Origin: Chaetoderma sp. LZ-2023a
Taxonomy: Eukaryota > Mollusca > Caudofoveata > Chaetodermatida > Chaetodermatidae
Assembly: GCA_034401795.1 (NCBI GenBank)
Contig: CM067369.1
Location: forward strand, 139,202,496 to 139,266,495
Direction of reading: 5' to 3'
Length of the DNA: 64,000 nt
The notes beneath the pieces are model-generated. The model was not told where the DNA came from. It did not search any database and saw only the letters and a program-made list of their open reading frames with translations. Below are positions 9,768 to 18,132 of this stretch, in pieces. The position numbers were made by a program, and so were the translations under genes. Numbering within the stretch: position 1 is the first letter of the stretch; each line of letters starts with the position of its first letter.

Positions 9768-11841
9768 CTCGGTGCACGGGCGGCTGCCTGGCTGACGGCG
9801 GCTGAGGAGCCTGCGCCCCCCTCACTGCTGGCCGAATCGCACGCGGCCGAGGCCGGCGCTGCGACGGCGGCTGGCCTCTGACTTGGCCAGCACCACCTCG
9901 AGCCTGCAGGGGACGATACGCAGGGGCCGCGGCGCGAACGTTAGCACGACGCAGTACCTCAAACTGTTCGCGCAGCGCCCTCTGGTTATTCACCAGGGTG
10001 ACCGTCTCCTGGAGGTGGCGACATCCCTCACCTCCAAAAAGACCAGGACCCGTCATAGGCGTACGGAGTAGCCTATTATACAGGTCCTGAGACGGGCACA
10101 GATTGTCCAGGGCAAATGTGCGTCTTGCCCTGACACTCCTGGTCACCGCCCGCGTCATACAGTCCAGCGCCAGGTTAATACCATCCTGGATGGTTCGCTG
10201 GACCGCGAGCGGGCCCGGCTGGCGCGACGCGGATGCCGTTACTACCCCCTGTAACAGCTGGGAGACGTGGGACAGAGCGGCAATCGAAGCCCTCCCACTC
10301 TCCTCCGCATCACGCAACGCGGTATTCGCCGAACGCAACGCGTTCGCGCACAAGACCCCCGCGTCAGAACGGGAGCCTGGCCGCGTATCCTCACCCAAAG
10401 CCGCGCGGTCATCCACGCTGGGCTTGGGTACCACACCGTACCGCTGGTAGTCCAGGGGCACGATGCGACAACGCCTGGCCACCTCGCGAGGGGCCTTCGC
10501 GAGACGTCCACTCGTGTTAATGGACGCCTCCGCCGCCTTGAACATGTCAACGACATGCTCCGCCAGCGGCAGAGAAGGCATAGCGTTAGCAGTTGGTTTC
10601 CCAGCTAACCACGGCGTGTGAACACGGTGGCTAGCCGACTGCTCCACGGGCAGATCAGGCCTAACGCTCACCAACCACTGGCAAGCGTCATACCAATCCT
10701 CCTCCGTGGCTAACTGCGAGCGCTCTACAAGACGGGGTCCTTCGTCTTCCTCCTGAGCGCAAGCAGTAGAGCTTGACGGCGGGTACGCTGATACACCTGG
10801 CAAGCCAGGGAAAACATGCGGGCCTGACAGCACCGGCATGAGAATATCACTGGTTTGACCAGGAGCAGGCACCGCGGTAGAGCGCGGGGTATATATAGCC
10901 CTACCGCGGGCCCGGCCAGCACCAGCTACACTCTCGGCAAGCCGAGGTATGCGGTACCGCTGGCCATCAGCAGCGCCCTGGGCCACCACCTGAACCGCGG
11001 ACCTTACTCCAGGGTGAGTAATACCGTGGAAAAAAGCGCCTGTATTCCCCGCGAGGGGTGCACAAACGTCTTCATCCATGTCCACGTCGTCAGACGGCGA
11101 CCCTAGCAGGTAATCCTCATCACCCTGGTCAGAAAGATTAGACCCCGGGTCAGCAAAGAGAGCTAACCCGGGCTGACCAGGAACGGTGCCATAGGAGGTA
11201 CTGGCCACCGCGGCGTGCGGATACCCCTGGACTGATAAGCAGCCAGCGGGTTCCAGCGACAACCGTCCACGGTCCCCTATCGGCGCGGCAATAAGCCTGC
11301 TGCCAGGGCCGTGGAACGCCCCCTCTAATGGGGCCACCTCTGAATCGTCGGACAACGGAAGCGGACTAAGGAAAATCGATCCAGAGGCGGGGATTACCTG
11401 CTCCGAAGCCGATGATGAGGACAATAAAGGATCTGGTCCAGGAAGCATGCCACGAAGCAACCCTGGAACCAAATCTTTTATTGTCCTCTTCATCTCTCCC
11501 AACATCTCGGTCCGGAAGGTCTCCATATCCACCGCGGACGAGACCTTCCCCTTACCCTTCCTACTTACAACCTCTCGTTTCCGCTTCTTCTTCTTCTCCT
11601 CCTCTACCACCTTGTCCGTCGCCTGTAAGCAGCACAAGAATTCGGACATTAACTCGCCCCCCCAGTGCTTACATATGTCACAATTAATCAATGGACCACA
11701 AGGGCTACATCGATAACACAGATGCGGCCAGAACTTCACATGCATAAAACGTCCACAGGACGCGCAACCCGGTCCCTGAAACAGGGCAAAGGACAAGGAG
11801 TATGAGCAACTAGTTAAGCTTAGAAACCCAATCCAACTCAA
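9712..11841 (-). CDS. copy B gag-like protein
   Basis: A 709-residue frame. Near the N terminus there is a cysteine-rich cluster (CASCGRF, then LCYRCSPCGPLINCDICKHWG), probably zinc-binding. A Lys/Glu-rich stretch and an acidic Ser/Pro-rich middle follow. Then come a conserved core (RRTFALDNLCPSQDLYN, GGEGCRHLQETVTLVNNQRALREQFEVL) and an Arg/Gly/Gln-rich basic tail likely to bind nucleic acid. Residue 23 follows a good splice acceptor (TTTCAG|GGACC), so the first 22 codons may be intron and the true N terminus may come from the leader exon at 12540-12590. Confidence 0.75.
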   Translation of the reverse strand: MSWIGFLSLTSCSYSLSFALFQGPGCASCGRFMHVKFWPHLCYRCSPCGPLINCDICKHWGGELMSEFLCCLQATDKVVEEEKKKKRKREVVSRKGKGKVSSAVDMETFRTEMLGEMKRTIKDLVPGLLRGMLPGPDPLLSSSSASEQVIPASGSIFLSPLPLSDDSEVAPLEGAFHGPGSRLIAAPIGDRGRLSLEPAGCLSVQGYPHAAVASTSYGTVPGQPGLALFADPGSNLSDQGDEDYLLGSPSDDVDMDEDVCAPLAGNTGAFFHGITHPGVRSAVQVVAQGAADGQRYRIPRLAESVAGAGRARGRAIYTPRSTAVPAPGQTSDILMPVLSGPHVFPGLPGVSAYPPSSSTACAQEEDEGPRLVERSQLATEEDWYDACQWLVSVRPDLPVEQSASHRVHTPWLAGKPTANAMPSLPLAEHVVDMFKAAEASINTSGRLAKAPREVARRCRIVPLDYQRYGVVPKPSVDDRAALGEDTRPGSRSDAGVLCANALRSANTALRDAEESGRASIAALSHVSQLLQGVVTASASRQPGPLAVQRTIQDGINLALDCMTRAVTRSVRARRTFALDNLCPSQDLYNRLLRTPMTGPGLFGGEGCRHLQETVTLVNNQRALREQFEVLRRANVRAAAPAYRPLQARGGAGQVRGQPPSQRRPRPRAIRPAVRGAQAPQPPSARQPPVHRGARGAGRVARGSGRGYRS

Positions 11842-11929
11842 GGAGAAGGAAAACGATCATAAAGATCAATATACATCAAAAAACCAGCATAGCGCTTGAA
11901 TTGCTAATAAATACATAGCCAGCTGATTA

Positions 11930-11937
11930 TGACGTCA
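11930..11937. promoter_or_regulatory. CRE-type palindrome in copy B leader
   Basis: TGACGTCA, a perfect CREB/ATF-type site in the gag leader intron. The same context GATTATGACGTCAT occurs in A (13345-13352) and C (47028-47035). D has GATTATGACATCA. Function is inferred. Confidence 0.35.
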
Positions 11938-12539
11938 TTAATCCCGTGACAGGAAAAAATTCGATCCCAACAAAACATCCAAGTGCAAAGACGAATTGTA
12001 TGCTGAATGGATAAGTTGACTACACAACCATCAGATACATATAGATAACTCTTTTCTGGCAAAAATGTTAATTATCTCCCTTTGATTGTTTACAATAATT
12101 AACATCACCACATTATCAATAACTAGATACCTGACACTTTGTATAGACAAACCATCCAACGTGACGAACCGGAAACTCCACCATCTGCACGCCTCTTAAC
12201 TCTCTCCACCTCATGGGGAAGGAATTGGATCAAGAGGGCAAAGTGAGAAGACCTTTATACCAGGCCTCCAACTCACTGGACATAATTTTTCATTTGGTTA
12301 GATAACCTAACAGTGTTAGTAGGAAATGGAACCATGGTGGAGAGAATACTAATTCTCTGGTACTGTGACGTCACCACCTAGCGTCATACAGACCTGTGGA
12401 CATAAACAGAAAGAGAAATTAGTCCTAGGTAGCACCGAGTTGATATAACCCAACCAACCAAGGCGCTTATCACGGTAAACGCGAGTCCCGGAAACACAAT
12501 ACACCGGGAAGAAAACTCGCTAATTTTACTAGAAGTCAC

Positions 12540-12590
12540 CTGATTTAAAGGTCCTCCGTCCTCCTGTGGCGACGTATTCCTATCCGCCAT
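12540..12590 (-). CDS. copy B candidate leader exon of gag
   Basis: A 17-codon open stretch starting ATGGCGGAT (MAD) and ending at AATCAG|GTGACTT, a reasonable splice donor. It would join in phase 0 to the acceptor just before the Cys-rich cluster near 11775, an intron of about 764 bp. The MAD start and a donor at the same place occur in A, C and D, although the rest of the leader has diverged. Confidence 0.5.
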
Positions 12591-12689
12591 CCAAAAAAGT
12601 GACTAACACTCCAAACAAACACCACTTAAACAGTTTAAGAGAGCGAAAAAGCTATTGAACAAAAAAAACATGTGTGATCTCTTTGCCAA

Positions 12690-12860
12690 TAATCTAGCAA
12701 AGAGGAAGTGCTAGTCTGCGCATGCGCGGTGGTGGGGCTGGCATCCGCCAGACTACGCTCTGACTCCCTGCCCAGTAGGGGCACCTAACTGTTTTAAATC
12801 TGAGTGTTTATTGAGTGAAAGCCAATATTTAGCAATATCAAAAGTATTAGGGAGGTAAGT
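12690..12860. repeat. right terminal inverted repeat of copy B
   Basis: The complement of 5869-6056. It contains GAGGAAGTG (ETS-type) followed by GCGCATGCGC at 12718-12727. It lies at the 5' end of the coding strand, so it is the likely promoter. The element ends GTGAAA at 12877. Confidence 0.88.
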
Positions 12861-12877
12861 ATACTCTTGAAGTGAAA

Positions 12878-13215
12878 CAACTCTGGGACCAAATCTTTAA
12901 TTGTCCTCTTCATCTCTCCCATCATCTCAATACGGAAGGCCTCCATATCCATAGCGGACGAGGCCTTCCTCTTACCCTTCTTACTAGAAGTCTCTTTCTT
13001 AAGTTTCCTCTCCTCCTCTGGAGCCTTCTCCCTGGTCTGTAATGATAGAAATTCAGACATTAGCTCCCCCCACCCCCACTTTTTACAGATCTCACATTTA
13101 AGCAATGGCCCACATGGGCTGCACTGGAAGCATAAATGGGGGAAGAACTTATCCATCCTACCACATGAAGGACAGCCAGGCCTCTGAAACACACCAGAGG
13201 ACGAAGACAATGAGT
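12878..13215 (-). pseudogene. copy A gag-like region, 5' part (fossil)
   Basis: Encodes the Cys-rich N-terminal cluster of gag (CPSCGRMDKFFPHLC, then CSPCGPLLKCEICKKWG) and the Lys/Glu-rich segment. A splice-acceptor-like TTTCAG precedes the first cysteine. It is the other side of the copy B insertion. Confidence 0.8.
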
Positions 13216-14109
13216 ATTACAGATATTGAATTAAAACTCAACACGAAATAAACAAGGAGGAAGGGGCCATAAAGACCCAAGCTAATAATAATAAATCAGC
13301 GTTGGATAAAACTTTTAACTGACAGTAAGGCGCAAGGCTGATTATGACGTCATAACTTCAAGAATAAGAAGTTAAATCGATCCGAAACAAAACCTCAAGG
13401 TGTAAGGACGAATTGTAATCATATCCAGAACATCCTAACTAGACAGGATAGTTTATACAGACTATACAAATATCAGATAAACAATGATAAATGGTAGTAA
13501 GATTTTATAAATATTTTCAAATATAATTGAAAAGCCTCATATCATAACTAGAGTACCTGAGTCTTTAGCATAGACAAACCATCTGATCTGATGAACCGGA
13601 CGCTCCACCAACATTATGACCTCTTAACTCTGTCCACCTTAGGGGGAAGGAAGTGGACCAAGAGGGCAAAGTGAGAAGACCTTCATCCGAGGCCTCCAAC
13701 TCACTGGGCATAATTTTTGGTTAGATAACCTAACAATATTAGTAGGAAATGGAACCTTGGTGGAGAGAAAAACCAACTCTGATAATGTGATGTCCTAAAC
13801 AACCGAAGGTAGATACCTGTGGACATAAACACAAAGAGAGATTAGCATTTCATAGCACCATTTTGAAATAAACTAATTATTTTAGGCGCTTATTATGATA
13901 AACGCGAGTCCAGGAAACACATTACAACGGGATAAACTCGCTAAAATATACCAGAAGTCACCTGATGGCTAGGTCCTGGGCGCTCCTCCGGCGAATTAAT
14001 CCGATCTGCCATCACTCCAGGTTGATAAAACACTTCTAATATATTAATGAAACAACTTATACAGCTCAGAAAAGCTTTAAGCATGAAACATGTGTGAACC
14101 CTTTGCCAA
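13216..14109 (-). other. copy A 5' leader with candidate leader exon
   Basis: Non-coding leader with TGACGTCA at 13345-13352. Near 13964-14012 a minus-strand MAD-type leader open stretch ends at CAG|GTGACTTC, as in copy B. Nothing else is seen. Confidence 0.5.
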
Positions 14110-14280
14110 TAAATTAGCAGAGGAAGTACTAGTCGGCGCATGCGCGGTGGTGGGGCTGGCATCCGCCTGACTGACTTCTAACTACCTGCCCATAAGGGGC
14201 ACCTTTCTTTTTAAATCTGAGTGTTGTATTAAGTGAAAGCCGATATTTAGCAATATCAAAGAGTATTAGGGAGGTAAGTA
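14110..14280. repeat. right terminal inverted repeat of copy A
   Basis: The complement of 261-450, with AGGAAGTACT and GCGCATGCGC at 14136-14145. The element ends GTGAAA at 14296. Confidence 0.85.
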
Positions 14281-14404
14281 CACTCTTGAAGTGAAAATAG
14301 TCAGTCTTCTCTTGGCCTGCAAATGAAGATTCAAAAGGCAAATATTTAGATTTTCAGGAATAAATTTTGTCACTAAAGGTGGCCAAAAATGTCTGCTGTG
14401 ATTT

Positions 14405-14540
14405 GAAGAAATGTTGATTTGCAGAGCAAGAGAATACTATTTTTTTTAAATCTAACACTAGAATGACTGGCTCACTAGGTGAGCCAGTCATTCCAATGGT
14501 AAAATTAAAAAAAATAGTCTTCCCTTCATCTGCAAAGTAA
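14405..14540. repeat. intact foldback MITE
   Basis: Outer inverted arms of about 30 bp (GATTTGCAGAGCAAGAGAAT and its complement near 14510-14540) surround a perfect 15-bp central stem at 14461-14475 and 14479-14493 with the loop TAG. It is AT-rich with no coding capacity. It is the closest relative in this window of the MITE disrupted by copy A. Confidence 0.65.
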
Positions 14541-15907
14541 ATTTGAAGGGCTGAAGTAGAATCCGGTAATCAGTAGTGCTGCGCTATATACGTGTAGTGA
14601 GAATTGACTCAGCTGTCTTAATTTAAATTCATGGAGAGGGTGTGCAAGAGTAGTCAGAACTATGAAAAATCTGGAAATCCAAATAAATATGTTAGACGCC
14701 AATCTCTGTTTACAATCAATTTCTTTATCTTTTTCCTGTTTCCCCATGCATGCGGTTGGTCCCAATTATACAGGTATCTCAATTATCAAATTTATATGAA
14801 TTCCACACAACGGTTTGGGAGGAGATGGTATGACAGACACTCTTAGGATATCTGACCTTTGAACCCCACACCTGACCCACAGGGGGCAGAGCCAAATCCA
14901 AATGTAGTTGTGACAAGCTCAACCATTGGTAATGCACATACCCAATTTGGTTAAATTCTACCCAAATTGTATAGGAGGGGATATCATGATGGGCCGACAG
15001 ATGGTCCATGCTTTGCCCATGTTGGGATCATTTTATACAAATTTAATTCCCGATTCAATAAATTCAGCTAAGCAGGTCAATATTTTGAAACTAATTTGAC
15101 TAATTTTCAATTATTCACCAGAATATTTATTAAATAGTTATGATATAAAACTCGTACGACTGACACATTAAAAAAGTTCATAATGGACTTGGCTATGACA
15201 TTCATTACATATTTTGACTGTGATGTCAGCCTACATTGTGATGTAATTTATTGTGATATAAAATTTCCTATATTGAATATTTTGAAATTAATTTGACTGA
15301 AAACCATTGCTGCTTAAAGGTAGCAAAGGCTTGCAAATTAGTTTAAAACATTCAACAGTTTTTCTTTATGATATGATTAACCCTTTACTGACTAAATTTG
15401 TTCCTGAAAATTAAAATATTTCTCTTTTGAATGTCCATTTGCAGGCAAAGAGAAGACTAATTTTCAGAATTTACCACTGGAGTGTCATTAAAATATATTT
15501 TATTCATAAAAATTGAATATGTTTTAATAGGAATTTTATTGCCCTTTCTAATGATATATAGTTTTATATACATGTAGGTTGATCTGTTACTTTGCTACAA
15601 TTAGTTAATATAGTTGGCATGGCAGTGCGTCAGCGCAATCGTGTCTCTACCGCTTCCTAGCAAGTTTTTGTAATTTCTTGGTAGGGCCCACTGTATATGA
15701 AGCACTTTAATCCTTTAGTGATGATACCGGCAATTTCTAAGTTTGTACGAATCGATTGACTAAATACATTAACAGACAATGTATTTGAATGTAAATGAAA
15801 TGTAATTAGTTACATTACTCAATCAATGTAACTGCATTTGGCAGAGTTCAATGTAACTGTAACTACTTAAATTTAAATATAAGTGACCCACAGGCGTGAT
15901 CGTTCGG
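14541..15907. other. AT-rich non-coding stretch
   Basis: No exon is recognised. It holds a relative of the MITE left arm near 15435-15500. Short dispersed repeats of the type AATATTTTGAAACTAATTTG occur near 15070 and 15280, with relatives at 38810 and 59540. Confidence 0.4.
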
Positions 15908-16176
15908 GCCATCCTTAACAAATTCCTCGTTTCGGGTAACCCGACTGACCATACAAAATCGTACCTATTAAAAGAATTTTGGGTCACCATTTCATCAAAT
16001 TTTTTTATCTGAATAAACTGCAAATTTTGTTTATTTGACTATGAAAATCAGACATTTGCCAAGATGTTTGACTGTAAAACTCAGAGATAGCAATAAAAAA
16101 TAATTTGCCTACCTACCTAACCAATTCCAAAACACTGAGTTTGTTACCCGAAACCAACAATATTTTAGGGATGGCT
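15908..16176. repeat. candidate MITE with 30-bp inverted ends
   Basis: The left end GCCATCCTTAACAAATTCC continues to TTTCGGGTAAC. The right end GTTACCCGAAACCAACAAT continues to AGGGATGGC. They are imperfect inverted repeats around about 200 bp of AT-rich DNA. No clear target duplication was found. Confidence 0.4.
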
Positions 16177-16315
16177 GCAATGCAAATGGACATGAATACA
16201 ACTAGTTATAATACAGATAAACAATGACAGGTAAATGCACTTCCCGACATGGGAATTTGTGATCCCTATGTCTCAGTTTTCAATTCAAGGTGAGACTAAA
16301 ATTCTTCTTGAGCTG

Positions 16316-17148
16316 TTATAAGAAATATTTTAAAGAAGAAAAATACATATGAGATATTTACCTGGCTGATGTATTGCTCGGTGTCGCACTGGCTGGTATC
16401 AGACTTCCTGTTGTCATACTGCCCAGTGTCAGTTTGCCTGATCTCAGACTCTTCTGCATCAGGTTGTCCAGTTTGTGCTACAACAGGTGATTCGCTAATA
16501 GGTTTCAGTATCTGAGTTGACTGACCGTTTTCTGAATCAGTGATCTGAGATGACTTAGGTACACAATGTAACGATTCACTCTGTGAAAAAACAACAATAA
16601 GATTGTTGAAATGGTTGAAAGCCTTATCATGGGAGGGTAAACTTGATGGATTTAGCTGGCAAACCAAATGTGTCTAACTTAAATTCTAAATTCTGATGAT
16701 TGAATAAGAGGTAAGATTCAATGATCAAGGCATACACGCAAATTCTAAATACAGTAATTGATCAGTAAATTATTGTGTACACGTGTTTGGCAGGGAACTC
16801 AACATTTTCTGAGAAAATACTTTGAGAAGATATACATCTATAGTGGTCTTGATCAATTTATGAAATAGAGGGCAATATTTACAGGCTCTAGAATCTAAAT
16901 AGCAACTAGAACACATGTAATGAAACAAGATTTTCACCGTACCTAATAAGCGGATATTACAATAGTCAATAGCCGTATTCGATTGTTAATTTCCGATGTC
17001 TACTTTCCATCCGTTCAGTATATATTTTATTAGAGTGGTACAGGTGACCTCATATGACAGGAAAACCTGCTCTAGTTATTTAACAGTTGGTTGGGACATT
17101 AAAATTTTGTAGAGTACTTTTGAGCACAATTGTATTCGACGGGTAGCC
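16316..17148. repeat. duplicated exon-bearing segment, copy 1
   Basis: About 833 bp repeated in direct orientation at 25938-26762 with only a few per cent difference. The segment includes a complete exon and its intronic flanks. Confidence 0.85.
16362..16580 (-). CDS. host-type exon, function unknown (copy 1)
   Basis: A 219-bp exon bounded by acceptor TTTTTTCACAG and donor CAG|GTAAATATC, phase 0 at both ends. It encodes 73 residues, Ser/Thr/Gln/Asp-rich and probably disordered, with loose ten-residue repeats (DTGQYDNRKS, DTSQCDTEQY). It differs from copy 2 by a 9-bp in-frame indel and a few substitutions, so the frame has been kept. I do not recognise the gene. It could be a linker region of a larger minus-strand gene. 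Confidence 0.5.
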
Positions 17149-17242
17149 CGATTTGCTAAACAAGAAATCAGTGTTACACTGATGATATATTGGTGAAAAT
17201 TAAGTAAATTTATCAAATTTCTTTTTCACGAGAGATGACATG

Positions 17243-17420
17243 CTTACCTCCCTAACACTCTTGATATACTAGTATATCGGCTCTAAATTCAATAATATTC
17301 AGAATTATAAAAAGTTAGGTGCCCCTAATGGGCAGGTGGAAGTACACAGTCATGCACATGACAAACACCACCCTCTGCGCATGCGCACACCGGTACTTCC
17401 GTTACTAAATATTGGCTGAC
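17243..17420. repeat. left terminal inverted repeat of copy D
   Basis: The complement of 24125-24289. It carries TGCGCATGCGCA (core 17377-17386) followed by GTACTTCCG. The surrounding bases differ from A-C, but the two motifs are kept. Confidence 0.88.
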
Positions 17421-17486
17421 CTAGAAGCAACTATTCAATAGCCAAAGGACCAGGCCTCCGTGGGGTGGCGAGGCCGGGATCCTGTT

Positions 17487-17588
17487 AGGGAGGTAAGTAT
17501 GTCATCTCACTCGTGAAAAAGAAATTTGATAAATTTACTTATTTCACATCATGAGAACATACTTACCTCCCTAACACTCTTGATAAAA
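17487..17588. repeat. internal complementary region of copy D
   Basis: The left-end complement ends at 17541 and the right-end complement begins at 17542 (TTTACTTA|TTTCACATC). This is exactly the reverse complement of the joined D termini. Confidence 0.88.
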
Positions 17589-18132
17589 ACCAGAATTTGA
17601 AAGTAAATTTTGGTGGGAGGGAGGCAAGGTCCTGAAAACCCGCACACCCTCGAAGAGGCTAGGCTCTTTGAATTCTCAAGAGATTTAAAACATCTGAAAT
17701 TGTGACTGAAACCACAACCAGGAATAGAATTTTGCATCGGATAATCGACCGTTGAAGAGAGATTGATCAAAAGGCAAATGCACTCCCCCCCTCTTTCTGA
17801 GGAAGGTATAGGAAAAAACGCTGCTCTAAATGACTAGCACGTTCTCTAATACTTAATGAAAGTATTACTAGACATTGGAAAAAGAAGAATTGCTTCTCTT
17901 TCAAAAACTCTCTGAAAAACCACAATTAAGAGACATCAACCATCACCATATTAAAAAATAAAATGACACCATCACCAAGACAGAAAATCAAAAAATGGTC
18001 ATAACCACTGACCTTTGATGTCTTGGACGTGGCACTCATCTCTTCCCCCACCGGAAGAGGAGAAGTGTACCAGCTAATAGTAGGAATACCCTACCAACAA
18101 ATGTGATATTTGAAAATAGCAGAGGAGGCAAA
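17589..18132. other. 3' untranslated part of copy D
   Basis: Non-coding, with a short C-run near 17785. No gene is seen. Confidence 0.5.

Larger units (their letters stand above)
5827..12877 (-). mobile_element. DIRS1-like retrotransposon copy B (looks whole)
   Basis: A 7,051-bp element nested in the gag region of copy A. The flanks GCCACGAAG and CAACTCTGGG join to the sequence seen in related gag genes, with no base lost or duplicated. It has near-identical terminal inverted repeats, an internal complementary region and three long open frames (gag, RT/RNase H, recombinase). It looks whole and young. Copy C is its closest relative here. Confidence 0.95.
219..14296 (-). mobile_element. DIRS1-like retrotransposon copy A (broken, split by copy B)
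   Basis: A tyrosine-recombinase retrotransposon coded on the minus strand. Its own sequence is 219-5826 plus 12878-14296, about 7.03 kb, and copy B sits inside its gag region. The termini are TAAACG on the left and GTGAAA on the right. The parts in coding order are gag-like, RT/RNase H and tyrosine recombinase, followed by an internal complementary region near the 3' end. The two terminal repeats differ at a few per cent of sites, so it is older than B, as the nesting requires. The coding frames are broken in several places. The flanks match an uninterrupted MITE with no target duplication. Confidence 0.93.

Noticed and set aside
9586-11716. Many plus-strand ORFs opposite DIRS gag and RT
   Set aside because: They are antisense shadows of GC-rich coding sequence, without motifs, and are not conserved in phase with a plausible start.
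14526-15009. Short ORFs on both strands after copy A
   Set aside because: No motif, no exon boundaries and low-complexity AT-rich codons.
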